The notes under the pieces were generated by a model that did no database searches, had not been told where the DNA came from, and was given only the letters and a program-made list of their open reading frames with translations. The position numbers and the translations under genes were made by a program. From G963422275 sp963422275 (lineage in GTDB: Bacteria; Pseudomonadota; Alphaproteobacteria; Rhodobacterales; Rhodobacteraceae), in contig OY729418.1 of NCBI GenBank assembly GCA_963422275.1, positions 310,001-374,000 of the forward strand: a stretch of DNA of 64,000 bases. The letters run 5' to 3'. Positions 1 through 9,026 of this stretch are shown piece by piece (within the stretch, counting starts at the first letter, position 1; each line of letters begins with the position of its first letter).

Positions 1-864
1 TGTCGGGCAGGTCGAAGCGACGATTGAAGCGGCATTCGAACTCTGAGATATATCGCTGGGCATACTCGGGGCGAATCGCATGGCAGGTGCCGCGCAACGC
101 ACTCTTGACATTGCCGAGAATGGTGTTCGCCCAACGAAACTCAGGGCGCTCGACGCTGGCTTTCCCGCTTCCCGCGACAATCTTGTCATGAGCGCAACCC
201 GCCGCGGTGACGCCCTGGAAGCAGGCCAAACCATCGGACACCGCCGAAGTGTCGGCATCTAGGTGCCTGTGTGCCCAGGCGGCGATTTCGCTGGTGCGGA
301 ACCCTTCGACGACAGTGAGCTTCATGCGCAGCGGGTGTCCCTTCTCATTGGTCTCGACGGCGGCCACGAAAGGGATCTTGGCCGGCGCCCCCGCCCGCGC
401 TTGCCCCCACTGCGCTCGCCGCCGAGACAGGTATCATCGAGTTCGACCCGGCCGGTGAGCGGGAACTAGCGGTCGCGCTCCATCATCACCTACATCAGCT
501 TGTGTTTCATGCGCCAGGCGGCGTTGCAGGAGATGCCCGGATGGCGATGCAACTTCATCGCCGAGACCCCCTTCCTGTCCTGGGTGATGAGGTGGATGGC
601 CTGAAACCACACCGCAAGCGCCAGCTTGGTGGAATCGAAGATGGTGCCGGCGGCGACCGAGGTCTGGCGGTGGCACCGATTGCACTGCTGGAGCTTGCGG
701 CCGGTCAATTGGCAACCTTTGTCGTGGCCGCAATGAGGACATGGAAATCCATTCGGCCAACGCCACCGATAGAGGGCATCAAAGCATTGGTCTTCAGTTC
801 CGTAGAGCGAGAGAAACTCGTTCAGGCTGATTCCTTTCTAAAACTGCACTGGGTTTCGCGCCAT
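1..864 (-). pseudogene. IS1595-family transposase, broken, cut by the window edge
   Basis: This is a transposase of the ISXO2/IS1595 type. Read from an ATG at 864 it gives a zinc-ribbon start (CPHCGH, then CNRCHRQTS), the typical AVWFQAIHLITQ and KGVSAMKL segments, and then the DDE domain to the window edge (LTGRVELDDTCLGG, RWANTILGNVKSALRGTCH, FNRRFDLPD). The reading is broken by an in-frame TAG at codon 9, two further TAGs after KHKLM and after MMERDR, and a one-base loss in the G/C run near 395. All three stops are amber, at least two at positions where related proteins usually carry Gln. The element is dead. Its outer end lies near 890-915, inside the dead hydrolase gene to its right. Confidence 0.85.
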
Positions 865-882
865 GCATGTTTCCTTTCTCTA

Positions 883-1545
883 TCATTGAGTTACATGAAC
901 GATATTCCATGCTAAACGTGGCTTAACTTCAAGGGTAATCAGGAAATCTCTTCCGTAGGTTTCGCTGTCGTTAATGTCGCTGCTCTTCCAAGTCCAGACC
1001 TGCGCCAGCATGTTGTTCGCGTCGCGCGTCAGAAACAGTTCATCCCAGAACTCGACAAGAAAATCCTCGACGGACGAGTATCCCATCCGGCGGTAGAGAT
1101 GTTCACGGTAGAAGGTCTGAGAAAGAGCCTATCCTGCCCAGCACCTTCCCATTGCGCACAAGCCCGTTGCTAGTTGATCCTCGTACCAGCCGTCTCTCCA
1201 GGCAGAATCCGCTGTCAGAGCCGCTTTCATTCCCTCCAGAAACACATGGTTGTGGGGGGACGTACGCGCCGAGCCTGCAATCGGGGCGATGCGCTCGACC
1301 TCATCTGGAAACAGTGCCGCCCAGTGGTAAGCCTGTTGCCCCCATGGACCAGCCTACTGCAAGGGCGAGCCGCTCGATGCCGAACACCTCTCGCAGGAGA
1401 CGCCGCTGCATTTTCAAGTTGTCAAGTATGGGGATTCCCGGAAAGCGAGCCTTGCCGAACGGCTCTGGCGTATTGCTAAGCGAGGATGACAGGCCGTTGC
1501 CGGTCAGATTGGGAGCTAAAATGAAATATTTGCCTGGATTGCTTA
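883..1545 (-). pseudogene. MetX-like alpha/beta hydrolase, broken
   Basis: This fragment resembles homoserine O-acetyltransferase-like alpha/beta hydrolases. Visible are PNLTGNGLSSSLSNTP, the nucleophile elbow GWSMGA (the Ser of GxSxG), GSARTSPHNHVFLEG and, after a stop, LSQTFYREHLYRRMGYSS and LAQVWTWKSSDIND. A TAG at about 1122 stands where relatives have Trp (TGG to TAG). The amino end is cut at 1542 by an IS1595-type terminus and the carboxyl end near 905-915 by the neighbouring IS1595 element, so both the N-terminal strand and the C-terminal catalytic His are gone. The original substrate cannot be told from the remnant. Confidence 0.75.
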
Positions 1546-2125
1546 TGCACATGGCTCCGGCGACACAAGGCATTGTGTCCGGGATGTCGGGTGATGGAAC
1601 GTTCGCATGACATTCTTGATGTGGAACCGTCCCATGACCGAAATCCCCACCCGCCTCATCGCCTTCCAGCGCCCGTTGCCATCGTCAAACTTTGGTCACC
1701 GCCGACACCCTCCTGCACCGAACCAAGCTGTCGCTCGCGATCCGGTTCTGGGCCGCCTGTCTGATGGCCACCCATTCCAACGGCATCTCCACCTTGCAGT
1801 TGCAGAAGCGGCTCGGGATCGGGTCCTGTCGCAGCGCCTAGATGCTCGCCGCCAAGCTTCGCCGCGCCATGGCCACCCCCGAGCGCAGCCCGCTGTCCGG
1901 TCTGGTCGAGATCGACGAGGCCAGCCTGCCGCAGCGCGACACCTGAAGGCAAGATGCCGGAACTTCGCTGTGCGCAACACCGCCGCGACCGCGATCGTCA
2001 AGACAGACGGCTGGAGAGGCTGCAGAGCGGTGCCTCGGGGACCGCCACCGGCCCCATGTCGTCGGCGATTTCGGCGCCGATTGAAGCGAAAGACGAACTC
2101 ATCGAGACAGGTCTGTAAGCGCTCG
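1542..2125 (+). mobile_element. IS1595-type element remnant with an inverted tail
   Basis: The left end CTTATGCACATGGCTCCGG matches the end of the better-kept copy at 46738-47467. Coding remains start at 1607 (MTFLMWNRPMTEIPTRL, then IAFQRPLPS) and run on with many frameshifts to KTDGW near 2005. At about 2070 the sequence leaves the normal order. The next roughly 50 bases are the reverse complement of the segment that encodes CLDEFVFRFNRRRN in the other copy, so the 3' part is inverted. The distal terminal repeat is missing. The element is dead. Confidence 0.75.
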
Positions 2126-2156
2126 TGCCGCAGCAAGAATGCCGACCGTATATATA

Positions 2157-2438
2157 TCAACATTCCGCGTAGATGATCTCGGGCAATCCCCAAACTTCCA
2201 TGCGGAGATTGTAATTTGGGCTGCGTTCCACTGCAGAACGCGTCAAGACATCTGCAGGCCGCCCAAACAAGCAGGCCAACCCTGCTGTCATGCTGATAAA
2301 CCTGAGCACCGGCACACGGTTCGGCGCGAATTCAACCAGCATGTCGGTATCGCTGGCGCGATTGAAATCACCGCGCAGGACAGAGTCAAACACTGCCATT
2401 TCCATAACATGCCAGCGTTTGCATAATGCCGCGATCAT
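2157..2438 (-). pseudogene. Decayed MNT-type nucleotidyltransferase (antitoxin-like)
   Basis: This 93-residue reading resembles the small MntA-type nucleotidyltransferases that pair with HEPN toxins. The core reads FDSVLRGDFNRASDTDMLVEF, where the family has a GS-x-x-R start and an S-D-x-D-x-L-V-E-F catalytic strand. The Asp-x-Asp pair (DTD) is kept but the Gly of the nucleotide-binding GS motif is Asp. LFGRPADVLTRSAVERSPNY and the end EIIYAEC are family-like. ATG at 2438 is the first start after an upstream TGA, and no ribosome-binding site is clear. No HEPN partner follows, because an IS1595 remnant abuts the 3' end. A low-activity intact gene cannot be excluded. Confidence 0.6.
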
Positions 2439-2607
2439 GTCGCCCGACGCACCTAAACAGGCGTTCTCTGTTTTCGGAATTCCCCAATGTCGTGTTCAAT
2501 GTCTTAGCCGTCGCGTCGGTTTAAATATCTGCAAGCTTCAACAGCACAGTCGTAAACAGTCTCTGCCGTTGCACGAACGTCACCAGAGCGAACAGAAAGA
2601 AAGCCGA
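2439..2607. other. Intergenic, nothing recognised
   Basis: No coding pattern, repeat or RNA gene is visible between the nucleotidyltransferase remnant and the oxidoreductase gene. Confidence 0.4.
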
Positions 2608-3699
2608 TCAGGCTCCTAAATCTATCGCCTGGCCAGTTCTGGCTGATTTCTCGGCGGCCTCGCCCACTCGCACCGACCAAAGTCCATCCTCGAGCGCAAC
2701 CTCTGGCATGCTATCGCCTTTCCGCACCATTTCCAGAAACCTCACGTGCTGAAAGTAGGTCGAACCATGGTGGTCGCCAGCGCGCAGAATCGCCTCGTCG
2801 ACTTCTATTTCCTGGCTGCTCACTTCCTTGAATGCACGGTCTGAAATCTCGACCCGAGACAATCGCTCGATTCTGTCGGGAGCAAATCTCGCCGGGCCAG
2901 GAACGCAGGCCTCGATGCGGGCTCGTGACCCCGTGACCGAAATGACTTCCTGCCAATGTGAGCCTTCGGCAAACATGCAGAGGTCAAGCATTCCTCGTAT
3001 TCCATTGGCAAAGTCCACGACAGCATACGCATTGTCGAGAATATCCGGCGTTTCCCCGTCGTAGGTCTCATCGAGATGATTGACGTCCATTGCAGCAGAC
3101 GCGAACACCCGGACCGGGTTGCTATTGGCCAAGAGGCGCATCAAATCCCAGTAATGGCAGCATTTCTCGACCATGGTTCCCCCTGTCCGGCGATTGAAAC
3201 GGTTCCAGTTCCCGACCTTTTGCAAGAATGGAAATCGGTGCTCTCGGATCGAGACCATGACAGGACGACCTATGGTCCCGTTTCCCAGTTCGCGCATGAG
3301 GAACTGCACGGGTGGCATAAATCGGTACTCCATCGCCACCCAAACCGGGGTCGAGCAACTCCGGGCTAGTTCCGCAACGCTTTCGCAGTCTCCTGACGTG
3401 GTGCACAGCGGCTTCTCAACGAGCACAGGTTTCTGCGCTGGGAGAATGTCCTGAAGAACCGCGTAGTGGGTGTCATTGGGTGACGCGACCACGAATGCAT
3501 CGCAGATGTCTGCCGAAACAAGATCGGAATGGTGCGCGAAAGTGGCGACTTGCCTGCCCGCAATTTTACGCGCCTGCACCCGCATTCCTTCGTCAGGGTC
3601 CGATATCGCCGAAACCTCTGCGTCATCGAGCAACTGTATGTTCCGAATATGTTCCTGACCCATCATTCCTGAGCCGATTAATCCGTATCTCACGGTCAT
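2608..3699 (-). CDS. Gfo/Idh/MocA-family oxidoreductase
   Basis: This 363-residue cytoplasmic NAD(P)-dependent dehydrogenase belongs to the glucose-fructose oxidoreductase/inositol dehydrogenase family, which oxidises sugar or cyclitol hydroxyls. The Rossmann motif GLIGSGMMGQEHI lies at residues 6-18, the VLVEKPLCT segment holding the family EKP Lys at about 90-100, and the C-terminal beta-sheet domain begins after about 120. Length is normal. Its ATG at 3697-3699 is one base from the TGA of the upstream isomerase-like gene (stop 3701-3703), so translation is coupled. The partner suggests an aldose/ketose pathway, but the substrate cannot be read from sequence. Confidence 0.9.
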   Translation of the reverse strand: MTVRYGLIGSGMMGQEHIRNIQLLDDAEVSAISDPDEGMRVQARKIAGRQVATFAHHSDLVSADICDAFVVASPNDTHYAVLQDILPAQKPVLVEKPLCTTSGDCESVAELARSCSTPVWVAMEYRFMPPVQFLMRELGNGTIGRPVMVSIREHRFPFLQKVGNWNRFNRRTGGTMVEKCCHYWDLMRLLANSNPVRVFASAAMDVNHLDETYDGETPDILDNAYAVVDFANGIRGMLDLCMFAEGSHWQEVISVTGSRARIEACVPGPARFAPDRIERLSRVEISDRAFKEVSSQEIEVDEAILRAGDHHGSTYFQHVRFLEMVRKGDSMPEVALEDGLWSVRVGEAAEKSARTGQAIDLGA

Positions 3700-3700
3700 T

Positions 3701-5083
3701 TCAGATCTCCAGCACCGGCAAGCTCATTTCTGCGGCAAGTTCCCTCAACGCCGCCCGGTGCTCGCCGTAGGTCAGCGCTACATGATGCTCGAGCCCGCTC
3801 GCGATGATATCGGTCAAGACATCTGCTGTCGGCCGCTCGAACCGCACAACGCCGGATGTTCCAGAATACGGCAATGGCCGCTTTATTATCCTTCCCCCCG
3901 CAAGCACCATCTTTTTCCTGCCGAAAGCGCGTGAGATTCGCATCAGTGTCACTCGTCCAGGTCGCAAGGGAAATTCGAACAGCAAAGGCATTTTCCTGTT
4001 TGAATGAATCGTCGCCACGGGACGTTCATCCGGGTCGCACATTGAACGGGGTGCCTGACCGCAGTGCCAGACAACGCCCGAGTCATCGTCCTGATCCATG
4101 TCGACTATATCTGCAAGAAACACCGGCGCACCCGCAACCCTCTGGAGGATCAGTTGCGAGAAAGCCCCAAACACGTCCGCTTCGCAGGCACAGGGCACAA
4201 GCAACTCCCCTAACATGGACGCAGGGCCGCAAATCGCTCCTCCATACTCGGTAAACGTCTCGGGCCAGCAGCGAATCGCGAATGCGTCCAGACGTCTTTC
4301 TGCACGGATCTGGTCGAGAGCCACCCGCAACGCCAACGATCTGTTCAGTTGACCCTCGTCAACTTCCCTGAGCCCGGAGACCGCCTGAGCGGTTTCAGAG
4401 CGCAGTTCATCTCGCTGCTCCTGCGGAACATGTCTTGCCCGAGCAAACAGTTCATCCAAAGGAATTTCAGCGACCTCGATCTCGGCGATTTCCTTTAAGG
4501 AGTGCGAGTCGTTGACGCATGTGTCAAACCCGTCTGGATGGGTTCCGATCAACCCAATTCTTGACCCGCGAATGGAGGGCACGACCGACCGCCGCGGCCG
4601 TAGAGAGCTTGCGTGTGCGTCTGCATCAAGTCTTCCCGAAGCACGCCTGCCCGAAAACAGTTCGGAGAGCACTTCCGGCGTTACTTGGCTAGGGTCCGAA
4701 TACAGCCATGAAAACGGTCTGTTGGCGAGGCCAAGCGAGTGACTTGCCAAGTTTAGTCCGCAAAAGGAATTGAGCCTCAGGCGGCCGCCGGACCGAGGCT
4801 CCTTGACTGCCCAGATTGAGATGGGTTCGGGAAAGCGGTTCGCAGCCTCTGAAATCGTTGACGCATCGGTAAAGGTGACTTGCAGCACGAGCAACTGGTC
4901 GAACGCCTGTGCCTCAAGATCGTCCATCGCCTGTGAAGCAGCCCCAGCATCTGTCAGGAGCTCGGGCTTACCCACTATTTCGAAGTGGCCGCAAGTCAAC
5001 GTCTTTAGCATGCCGCTGAACTTGCGGGCAGCAAGCTCCACATCAAATGTCGGCCGACAGAGCGGAAGGATCGCTACTTGCAT
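3701..5083 (-). CDS. L-fucose/L-arabinose isomerase-like protein
   Basis: The protein resembles the FucI/AraA-like family, which interconverts aldoses and ketoses with a divalent metal in the cytoplasm. The N-terminal half (MQVAILPLCRPTFDVELA) fits the sugar-isomerase Rossmann domains. The region around residues 290-340 (CWPETFTEYGGAICGPASM) is where family members carry metal ligands, and the C-terminal barrel carries VVWHCGQAPRSM. I start at ATG 5083, with GGAGG about 15 bases upstream. A second in-frame ATG at 5113 would add ten residues but lacks a ribosome-binding site. It is the first gene of a two-gene unit with the oxidoreductase. True isomerase activity is inference. Confidence 0.75.
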   Translation of the reverse strand: MQVAILPLCRPTFDVELAARKFSGMLKTLTCGHFEIVGKPELLTDAGAASQAMDDLEAQAFDQLLVLQVTFTDASTISEAANRFPEPISIWAVKEPRSGGRLRLNSFCGLNLASHSLGLANRPFSWLYSDPSQVTPEVLSELFSGRRASGRLDADAHASSLRPRRSVVPSIRGSRIGLIGTHPDGFDTCVNDSHSLKEIAEIEVAEIPLDELFARARHVPQEQRDELRSETAQAVSGLREVDEGQLNRSLALRVALDQIRAERRLDAFAIRCWPETFTEYGGAICGPASMLGELLVPCACEADVFGAFSQLILQRVAGAPVFLADIVDMDQDDDSGVVWHCGQAPRSMCDPDERPVATIHSNRKMPLLFEFPLRPGRVTLMRISRAFGRKKMVLAGGRIIKRPLPYSGTSGVVRFERPTADVLTDIIASGLEHHVALTYGEHRAALRELAAEMSLPVLEI

Positions 5084-5264
5084 GTTGAACTCACTGACAC
5101 CTCCACGAAGCATATAGAGCGGATTCCCAGTTCACAGGCCTTGCGCCGTACCCAGCGGACAAGAGCATTGTTACAGGTGGGTTAATCAATGCAGTCTTGA
5201 AGATGAGAAAGCGAAGTCGTGCATTGCCAAGCAAGCCATCCGGAAAATTGTTCCAAAAAAGGCG

Positions 5265-5664
5265 CAATTCGTGAATTGCAGGCTTGTCCTGGCGCTGGCC
5301 GCTGCGAGACAGGCTCTCGGCGACGGGTGTCTGCCAAACGCAACGAGATGGAACCATCTGAGGTAGCTGTCGGGACACTTGGTCGCGATGCCGCGGAAGC
5401 ACAGCAGGAAACCCTTGATCGAGCGGTGGCGGCTGGTGGCCGTCTGGATGTGCAGAGCGCCGTGTACCTGCTCGCGCGACAGGCCGCGCTTGCGCTCCTT
5501 GGCAGCCCGGACAGCGCCGTGCCGGCAGTCGCGTCGCCGTCAGCTCATCGATGCTGGAAACCCAGTCCCGAAACCGCACCCGGTCCATCCGTCTGCCCCC
5601 CCATGGTCAATGCAAGTCGGAATCAAGTGTATCGCATACGCCTGCGAAGTGCGAACAGAGCCTA
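5265..5664 (-). mobile_element. IS1595-type relic, copy 1 of 5 (internal deletion)
   Basis: The outer end near 5664 (AGGCTCTGTTCGCACTTCGC on the minus strand) and the start MDRVRFRDWVSSIDELTA at about 5588 match four other relics in this window. After about 40 residues the frame jumps to the C-terminal end, where shifted frames still show the HIQTATSRH and FRGIATK segments of the IS1595 transposase. The other end (GCGCAATTCGTGAATTGC near 5252) corresponds to the inner repeat. The central DDE domain is deleted, so this is a non-autonomous, MITE-like remnant. Confidence 0.75.
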
Positions 5665-5716
5665 CCTTAACAAGGTGATCGCAGCGGACGAATGAGGTTG
5701 CTCTACGACGGAAATC

Positions 5717-6043
5717 GTGGCGGTCTGCCCATATTTGCCTCTTTGTTCCCAATATTGTTTCCTTGCGCTGCGTCGTCCCGATTTCGTGGAGTATGCAACG
5801 CGACTCTGGCAGGGAACGAATATGCCGCGTTTGCGCAATAAAAATGCTCTTGTCGCATCTTTTCCCCTCCCGCCCCTCGCCGAGCAACGCCGCATCGTCG
5901 CCAAGGTCGATGAACTCACGGAACTCTGCGATCAGTTGGAAGACAGTCTTGATATTGTCTCTAACCGCCGTGGTCGCCTCCTCGAATCGTTCCTTCGAGA
6001 CGCGCTAGAGCCGGACGCGACCAAACTTGAGGTCACCAAATGA
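5717..6043 (+). pseudogene. HsdS C-terminal fragment (type I restriction specificity subunit)
   Basis: The last 80 or so residues read as the end of a type I restriction-modification specificity subunit. RRPDFVEYATRLWQGTNMPR and LRNKNALVASFPLPPLAEQRR are followed by IVAKVDELTELCDQLEDSL, which is the distal part of target-recognition domain 2 plus the conserved helix that docks on HsdM. The DNA-recognition parts and the first domain are missing, and the 5' side is occupied by an IS1595 relic. No hsdM or hsdR is present nearby. The fragment has no function on its own. Confidence 0.75.
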
Positions 6044-6378
6044 ACCCGCTGCTCCAAAATCTGTTGGTGTCAACTAAAATCGGTCTGGCCAGTGATCGAC
6101 TGCTCACGCTTGGCCGAAGCCTGCTCGGTTTCGAGGAAGTATGACGGCGTTGAAGGCTGCAGCAGAGTTGCCAACGCTACGCCAAGACTGTTGTGAAAGC
6201 GATCGACACGAAACCGGGGCACATGTCAGCGCATATAGGACAACGCGACGCTCGGAGTGGTGTCTTCTCGACGCAAACAGTCCGAGACGAGAAGTCTGAA
6301 TTGTGCCACTGTGCAAAACAAGATCGCAAATTTGGGGCCATCAACATGGACTGATTGTTCGAGCCGGAACCCACTTGT
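6044..6378. other. Intergenic, nothing recognised
   Basis: Short open frames exist on both strands but none shows a protein family pattern. I see no tRNA, array or terminal repeat. It may hold further decayed sequence. Confidence 0.35.
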
Positions 6379-8136
6379 TCAAGCATCGATACCGTCCTCC
6401 AGGACGGGGGATTCCAGAAGTCGGCCTGCATGCGGGTCGGCAATTCCCAGATCAGTCTGTCGCGGACCCGGGTTACAGGCAAGCGTGGCTCCGACCAATG
6501 CCTTGAAGACAAGGTGAGGAGGCTCCCAATCCACGACCGAATCCATTGAGTCGCGAATTTCTCCGAAGCGGGCAGCGACGCTCGAAAGCGACTCGCCCGA
6601 GACCAACCCACCAACCGGAAGCGGCAGGTGCGCCGCAACGCGGCCCGCGTGCACGACGGCCATTCCGCCCCCAGTGCCGATCACCGCGTTGGCCGCTTCG
6701 GCCATCTCCGTAGGTTCATTGCCGAAAACCGTCAAGTTGTGGCTGTCGTGGCTGACCGTCGTGGCAAATGCGCCGTCCCACTTGCCCCAACCCGTCAAGA
6801 ATCCGAGACGCGGCTTTGCATTCGCGCGCCCGTGCCTGTGGACAACGCCGATGCGCGTCACGTCTTTCGGAGGCAAGAGATTGCCGCCCTTTACCGGAAT
6901 TCTGCGTTCTTCCCACTGCGTGAAACGCGGACGATCGATGGTGGCAACGCGTGCAACCGGCCCTCTTGCGGGAATCTCGAAATCGGCAGGGGCCAGCTCT
7001 TGCAATAAGGGCTTTCTTGGCAATGTGGCAGATGATTGACGCCCGTATGTCGGAAGCTTGCCATTTCGGAAGACATGAGCTGACTCGAAGTCGTTCAGAT
7101 CGCGAAAAAGCACAAGATCTGCCCGACACCCCGGCGCGACCAGCCCGAGATCCCGCCGACCGAGTCGTATTGCAGCATTCAGAGTTGCGGCTTGCAGCGC
7201 CCGGAGTGGTTCAAGTCCGTGACGCACCAAGAGCCGCAGGACTTCGTCAAGCCCGCCTTTGCTCAGCAAGTCATCGGGAAATACGTCGTCGGTGCAGAGG
7301 GTTAAAGTCGGCGGAAAAGCTGGCAAGGCCTGAAGTGCCTCGGCAAATTCGGGCAGGAGATGAGGATGAGAACCTCGAAGCTCAATTGTCAGCCCTGCCC
7401 GCAGTTTTTCTATCAGGTCAGAAGCGGATGTCAGTTCGTGGTCCGAGCCGACACCCGCGGCTGCGTAGGCCTGCAGGGCTGCGCCTGAAAGTCCCCGAGC
7501 ATGGCCGAAAACCGGTTTGCGCGATTCCAGCCCGGCCTGGAGAATGCCGCGCATTCGCTCTCCCCTCTCGACAACGCCAGACATGTCCATGACTTCGGCA
7601 AGCCCGGCGACGCCCGCCCGCGCGAGGAGATCGCAAACAACCTCCGGAGTGAAATCAGCGGCTGATGTTTCGTAGCCTGGAGCGGAAGGCACGCAAGATG
7701 GCGCGAGCGTCAATATGCGTAGTGGAGAGGCCTTCGCTTCCGCAATCGCGTATTCCATCCCGGCCAAACCGGCAACGTTCGCGAATTCATGCGGATCCCA
7801 CACCACTGTCGTGACACCGCGAGGCAACACGGCGCCTGCATAGGTTGAAGGCACAACCATCGAGCTCTCGATGTGCATGTGAGAGTCAATCAGGCCCGGC
7901 GCCAAGATCATGTCAGCGGCCTTCAAAATCTCCAAGGCGCGATTCAGCATGTCCGGCGCATGCACAGATGCGATGAGCGGACCAGTGATACCGACATCCG
8001 CTGCCCGCAGTTCACCCGTTGCAACATCAGCAACGGTCGCTCCCTGAATCAGCAAATCAAATGGCGCATCGCCGCGAGCGGCCGCCACCGCTCTGTCCCG
8101 AAGCCCGGATTCGTTCAAGTCCTCTGGTTCAATCAC
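6379..8136 (-). CDS. ade: Adenine deaminase
   Basis: This enzyme converts adenine to hypoxanthine and ammonia in the cytoplasm. The 585 residues match the amidohydrolase-type adenine deaminase in order: a small N-terminal beta domain, the metal motif IDSHMHIESS at residues 83-92 (His86 and His88), FGHARGLSG, GSDHELTS, the distal metal Asp in LTLCTDDVFPDDLL, and the C-terminal TVSHDSHNLTVFG and GTGGGMAVV segments. It starts with GTG at 8136, overlapping the nucleoside hydrolase stop by four bases (GTGA). It is the last gene of an operon with an ABC importer and a nucleoside hydrolase, so the whole unit looks like purine nucleoside uptake and salvage. Confidence 0.93.
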   Translation of the reverse strand: MIEPEDLNESGLRDRAVAAARGDAPFDLLIQGATVADVATGELRAADVGITGPLIASVHAPDMLNRALEILKAADMILAPGLIDSHMHIESSMVVPSTYAGAVLPRGVTTVVWDPHEFANVAGLAGMEYAIAEAKASPLRILTLAPSCVPSAPGYETSAADFTPEVVCDLLARAGVAGLAEVMDMSGVVERGERMRGILQAGLESRKPVFGHARGLSGAALQAYAAAGVGSDHELTSASDLIEKLRAGLTIELRGSHPHLLPEFAEALQALPAFPPTLTLCTDDVFPDDLLSKGGLDEVLRLLVRHGLEPLRALQAATLNAAIRLGRRDLGLVAPGCRADLVLFRDLNDFESAHVFRNGKLPTYGRQSSATLPRKPLLQELAPADFEIPARGPVARVATIDRPRFTQWEERRIPVKGGNLLPPKDVTRIGVVHRHGRANAKPRLGFLTGWGKWDGAFATTVSHDSHNLTVFGNEPTEMAEAANAVIGTGGGMAVVHAGRVAAHLPLPVGGLVSGESLSSVAARFGEIRDSMDSVVDWEPPHLVFKALVGATLACNPGPRQTDLGIADPHAGRLLESPVLEDGIDA

Positions 8137-9026
8137 GCTTCAACCCCAAGCGCTGACAAGAACATCTGCCTGACCGCGCCAACATCCGGGTTCGCGGCAA
8201 TTTCGGCATTTGCGCCGACTTGAATTGCCGTATCCACGCAAGTTCTGCCGCGGGACTCGGAGTCGGCAAGTTCAACATCGACCCGTGCCGGAACGAGGGT
8301 GAAGCTATCGGGGCGGATCAAGGCAGCGGCAGCGACGGGATCGTACAGCGCCATTGACTGGCTACCCCGCTCCAGCGCAATGTCAAGGTATCCGCCAAGA
8401 AGATCGCGAAGCAGGCTGGCCGCGGAAACGGCGGTCACGTCCTTCTCGGTTACGACAACGCTGCGGCAGGCATGGAGATCGACGACGCGAATTGGAACGC
8501 CCCGCGACAAGAGAACCTGAAGCGCTTCAGGGTCCGCCACCGCGTTGAACTCGGCATGAGCGGTGTGGTTGCCCGTCGACGAGCTTCCGCCCATCCAAAC
8601 CAAACACCTGATGCGCGAGAGAATGTCCGGCCTTGAAAGCGCCAGCACCGCCAAGTTCGTCAGAGGGCCGAGAGCGAGCAGTTCCGCGAATTGTTGGGTT
8701 TCCAGCCATCTGGAGAGTGCTGCGACAGCGCCTTCGGGCACACGCAATTCTGCATCCGGCAGGGACCGCCCGCGAGTCCGGATTCCGGAAGGCCCCAGGA
8801 TATGTTCTGCGGTTATGGATTCTCCAAGCAGCGAGCGAGCGCACCCGGCAAAGAGCGGAAATGACCACCCGAATTCGGCCGCGGCTCCTGCGGCATTGCG
8901 CTGGACCTGATCAAGCCCGGAAACGCCGAAGGTAAGCGACACACCATCGATAGCACGTTCGCGGGCAACCATCAGCAACGCGAAGATGTCATCTCCGCCC
9001 ATGTCGGTGTCTATCCAGACACCCAT
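8133..9026 (-). CDS. Inosine/uridine-preferring-type nucleoside hydrolase
   Basis: The protein (297 residues) is a member of the IUNH family, which splits ribonucleosides into base and ribose. The N-terminal calcium-binding motif reads DTDMGGDDIFALL at residues 7-19 (family DTDxGxDD). LLALGPLTNLAV near residue 117 and the C-terminal MALYDPVAAAALI with its metal Asp are also present. Its ATG shares one base with the stop of the ABC ATPase gene (TGATG), and its stop overlaps ade. No signal peptide is seen, so it acts after import. Base preference cannot be read directly; the adenine deaminase downstream points to adenosine or a related purine. Confidence 0.92.
   Translation of the reverse strand: MGVWIDTDMGGDDIFALLMVARERAIDGVSLTFGVSGLDQVQRNAAGAAAEFGWSFPLFAGCARSLLGESITAEHILGPSGIRTRGRSLPDAELRVPEGAVAALSRWLETQQFAELLALGPLTNLAVLALSRPDILSRIRCLVWMGGSSSTGNHTAHAEFNAVADPEALQVLLSRGVPIRVVDLHACRSVVVTEKDVTAVSAASLLRDLLGGYLDIALERGSQSMALYDPVAAAALIRPDSFTLVPARVDVELADSESRGRTCVDTAIQVGANAEIAANPDVGAVRQMFLSALGVEA

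Noticed and set aside
1..864. Amber codon read-through or a pyrrolysine-type code
   Set aside because: TAG is used as the true stop of intact genes here (for example the UgpC-type ATPase at 21784 and the DUF4145 gene), and the same remnants also have frameshifts.
5091..5588. A 165-residue protein gene upstream of the isomerase-like gene
   Set aside because: It is an IS1595 relic made of the transposase start joined to a shifted end, reading into the isomerase leader.
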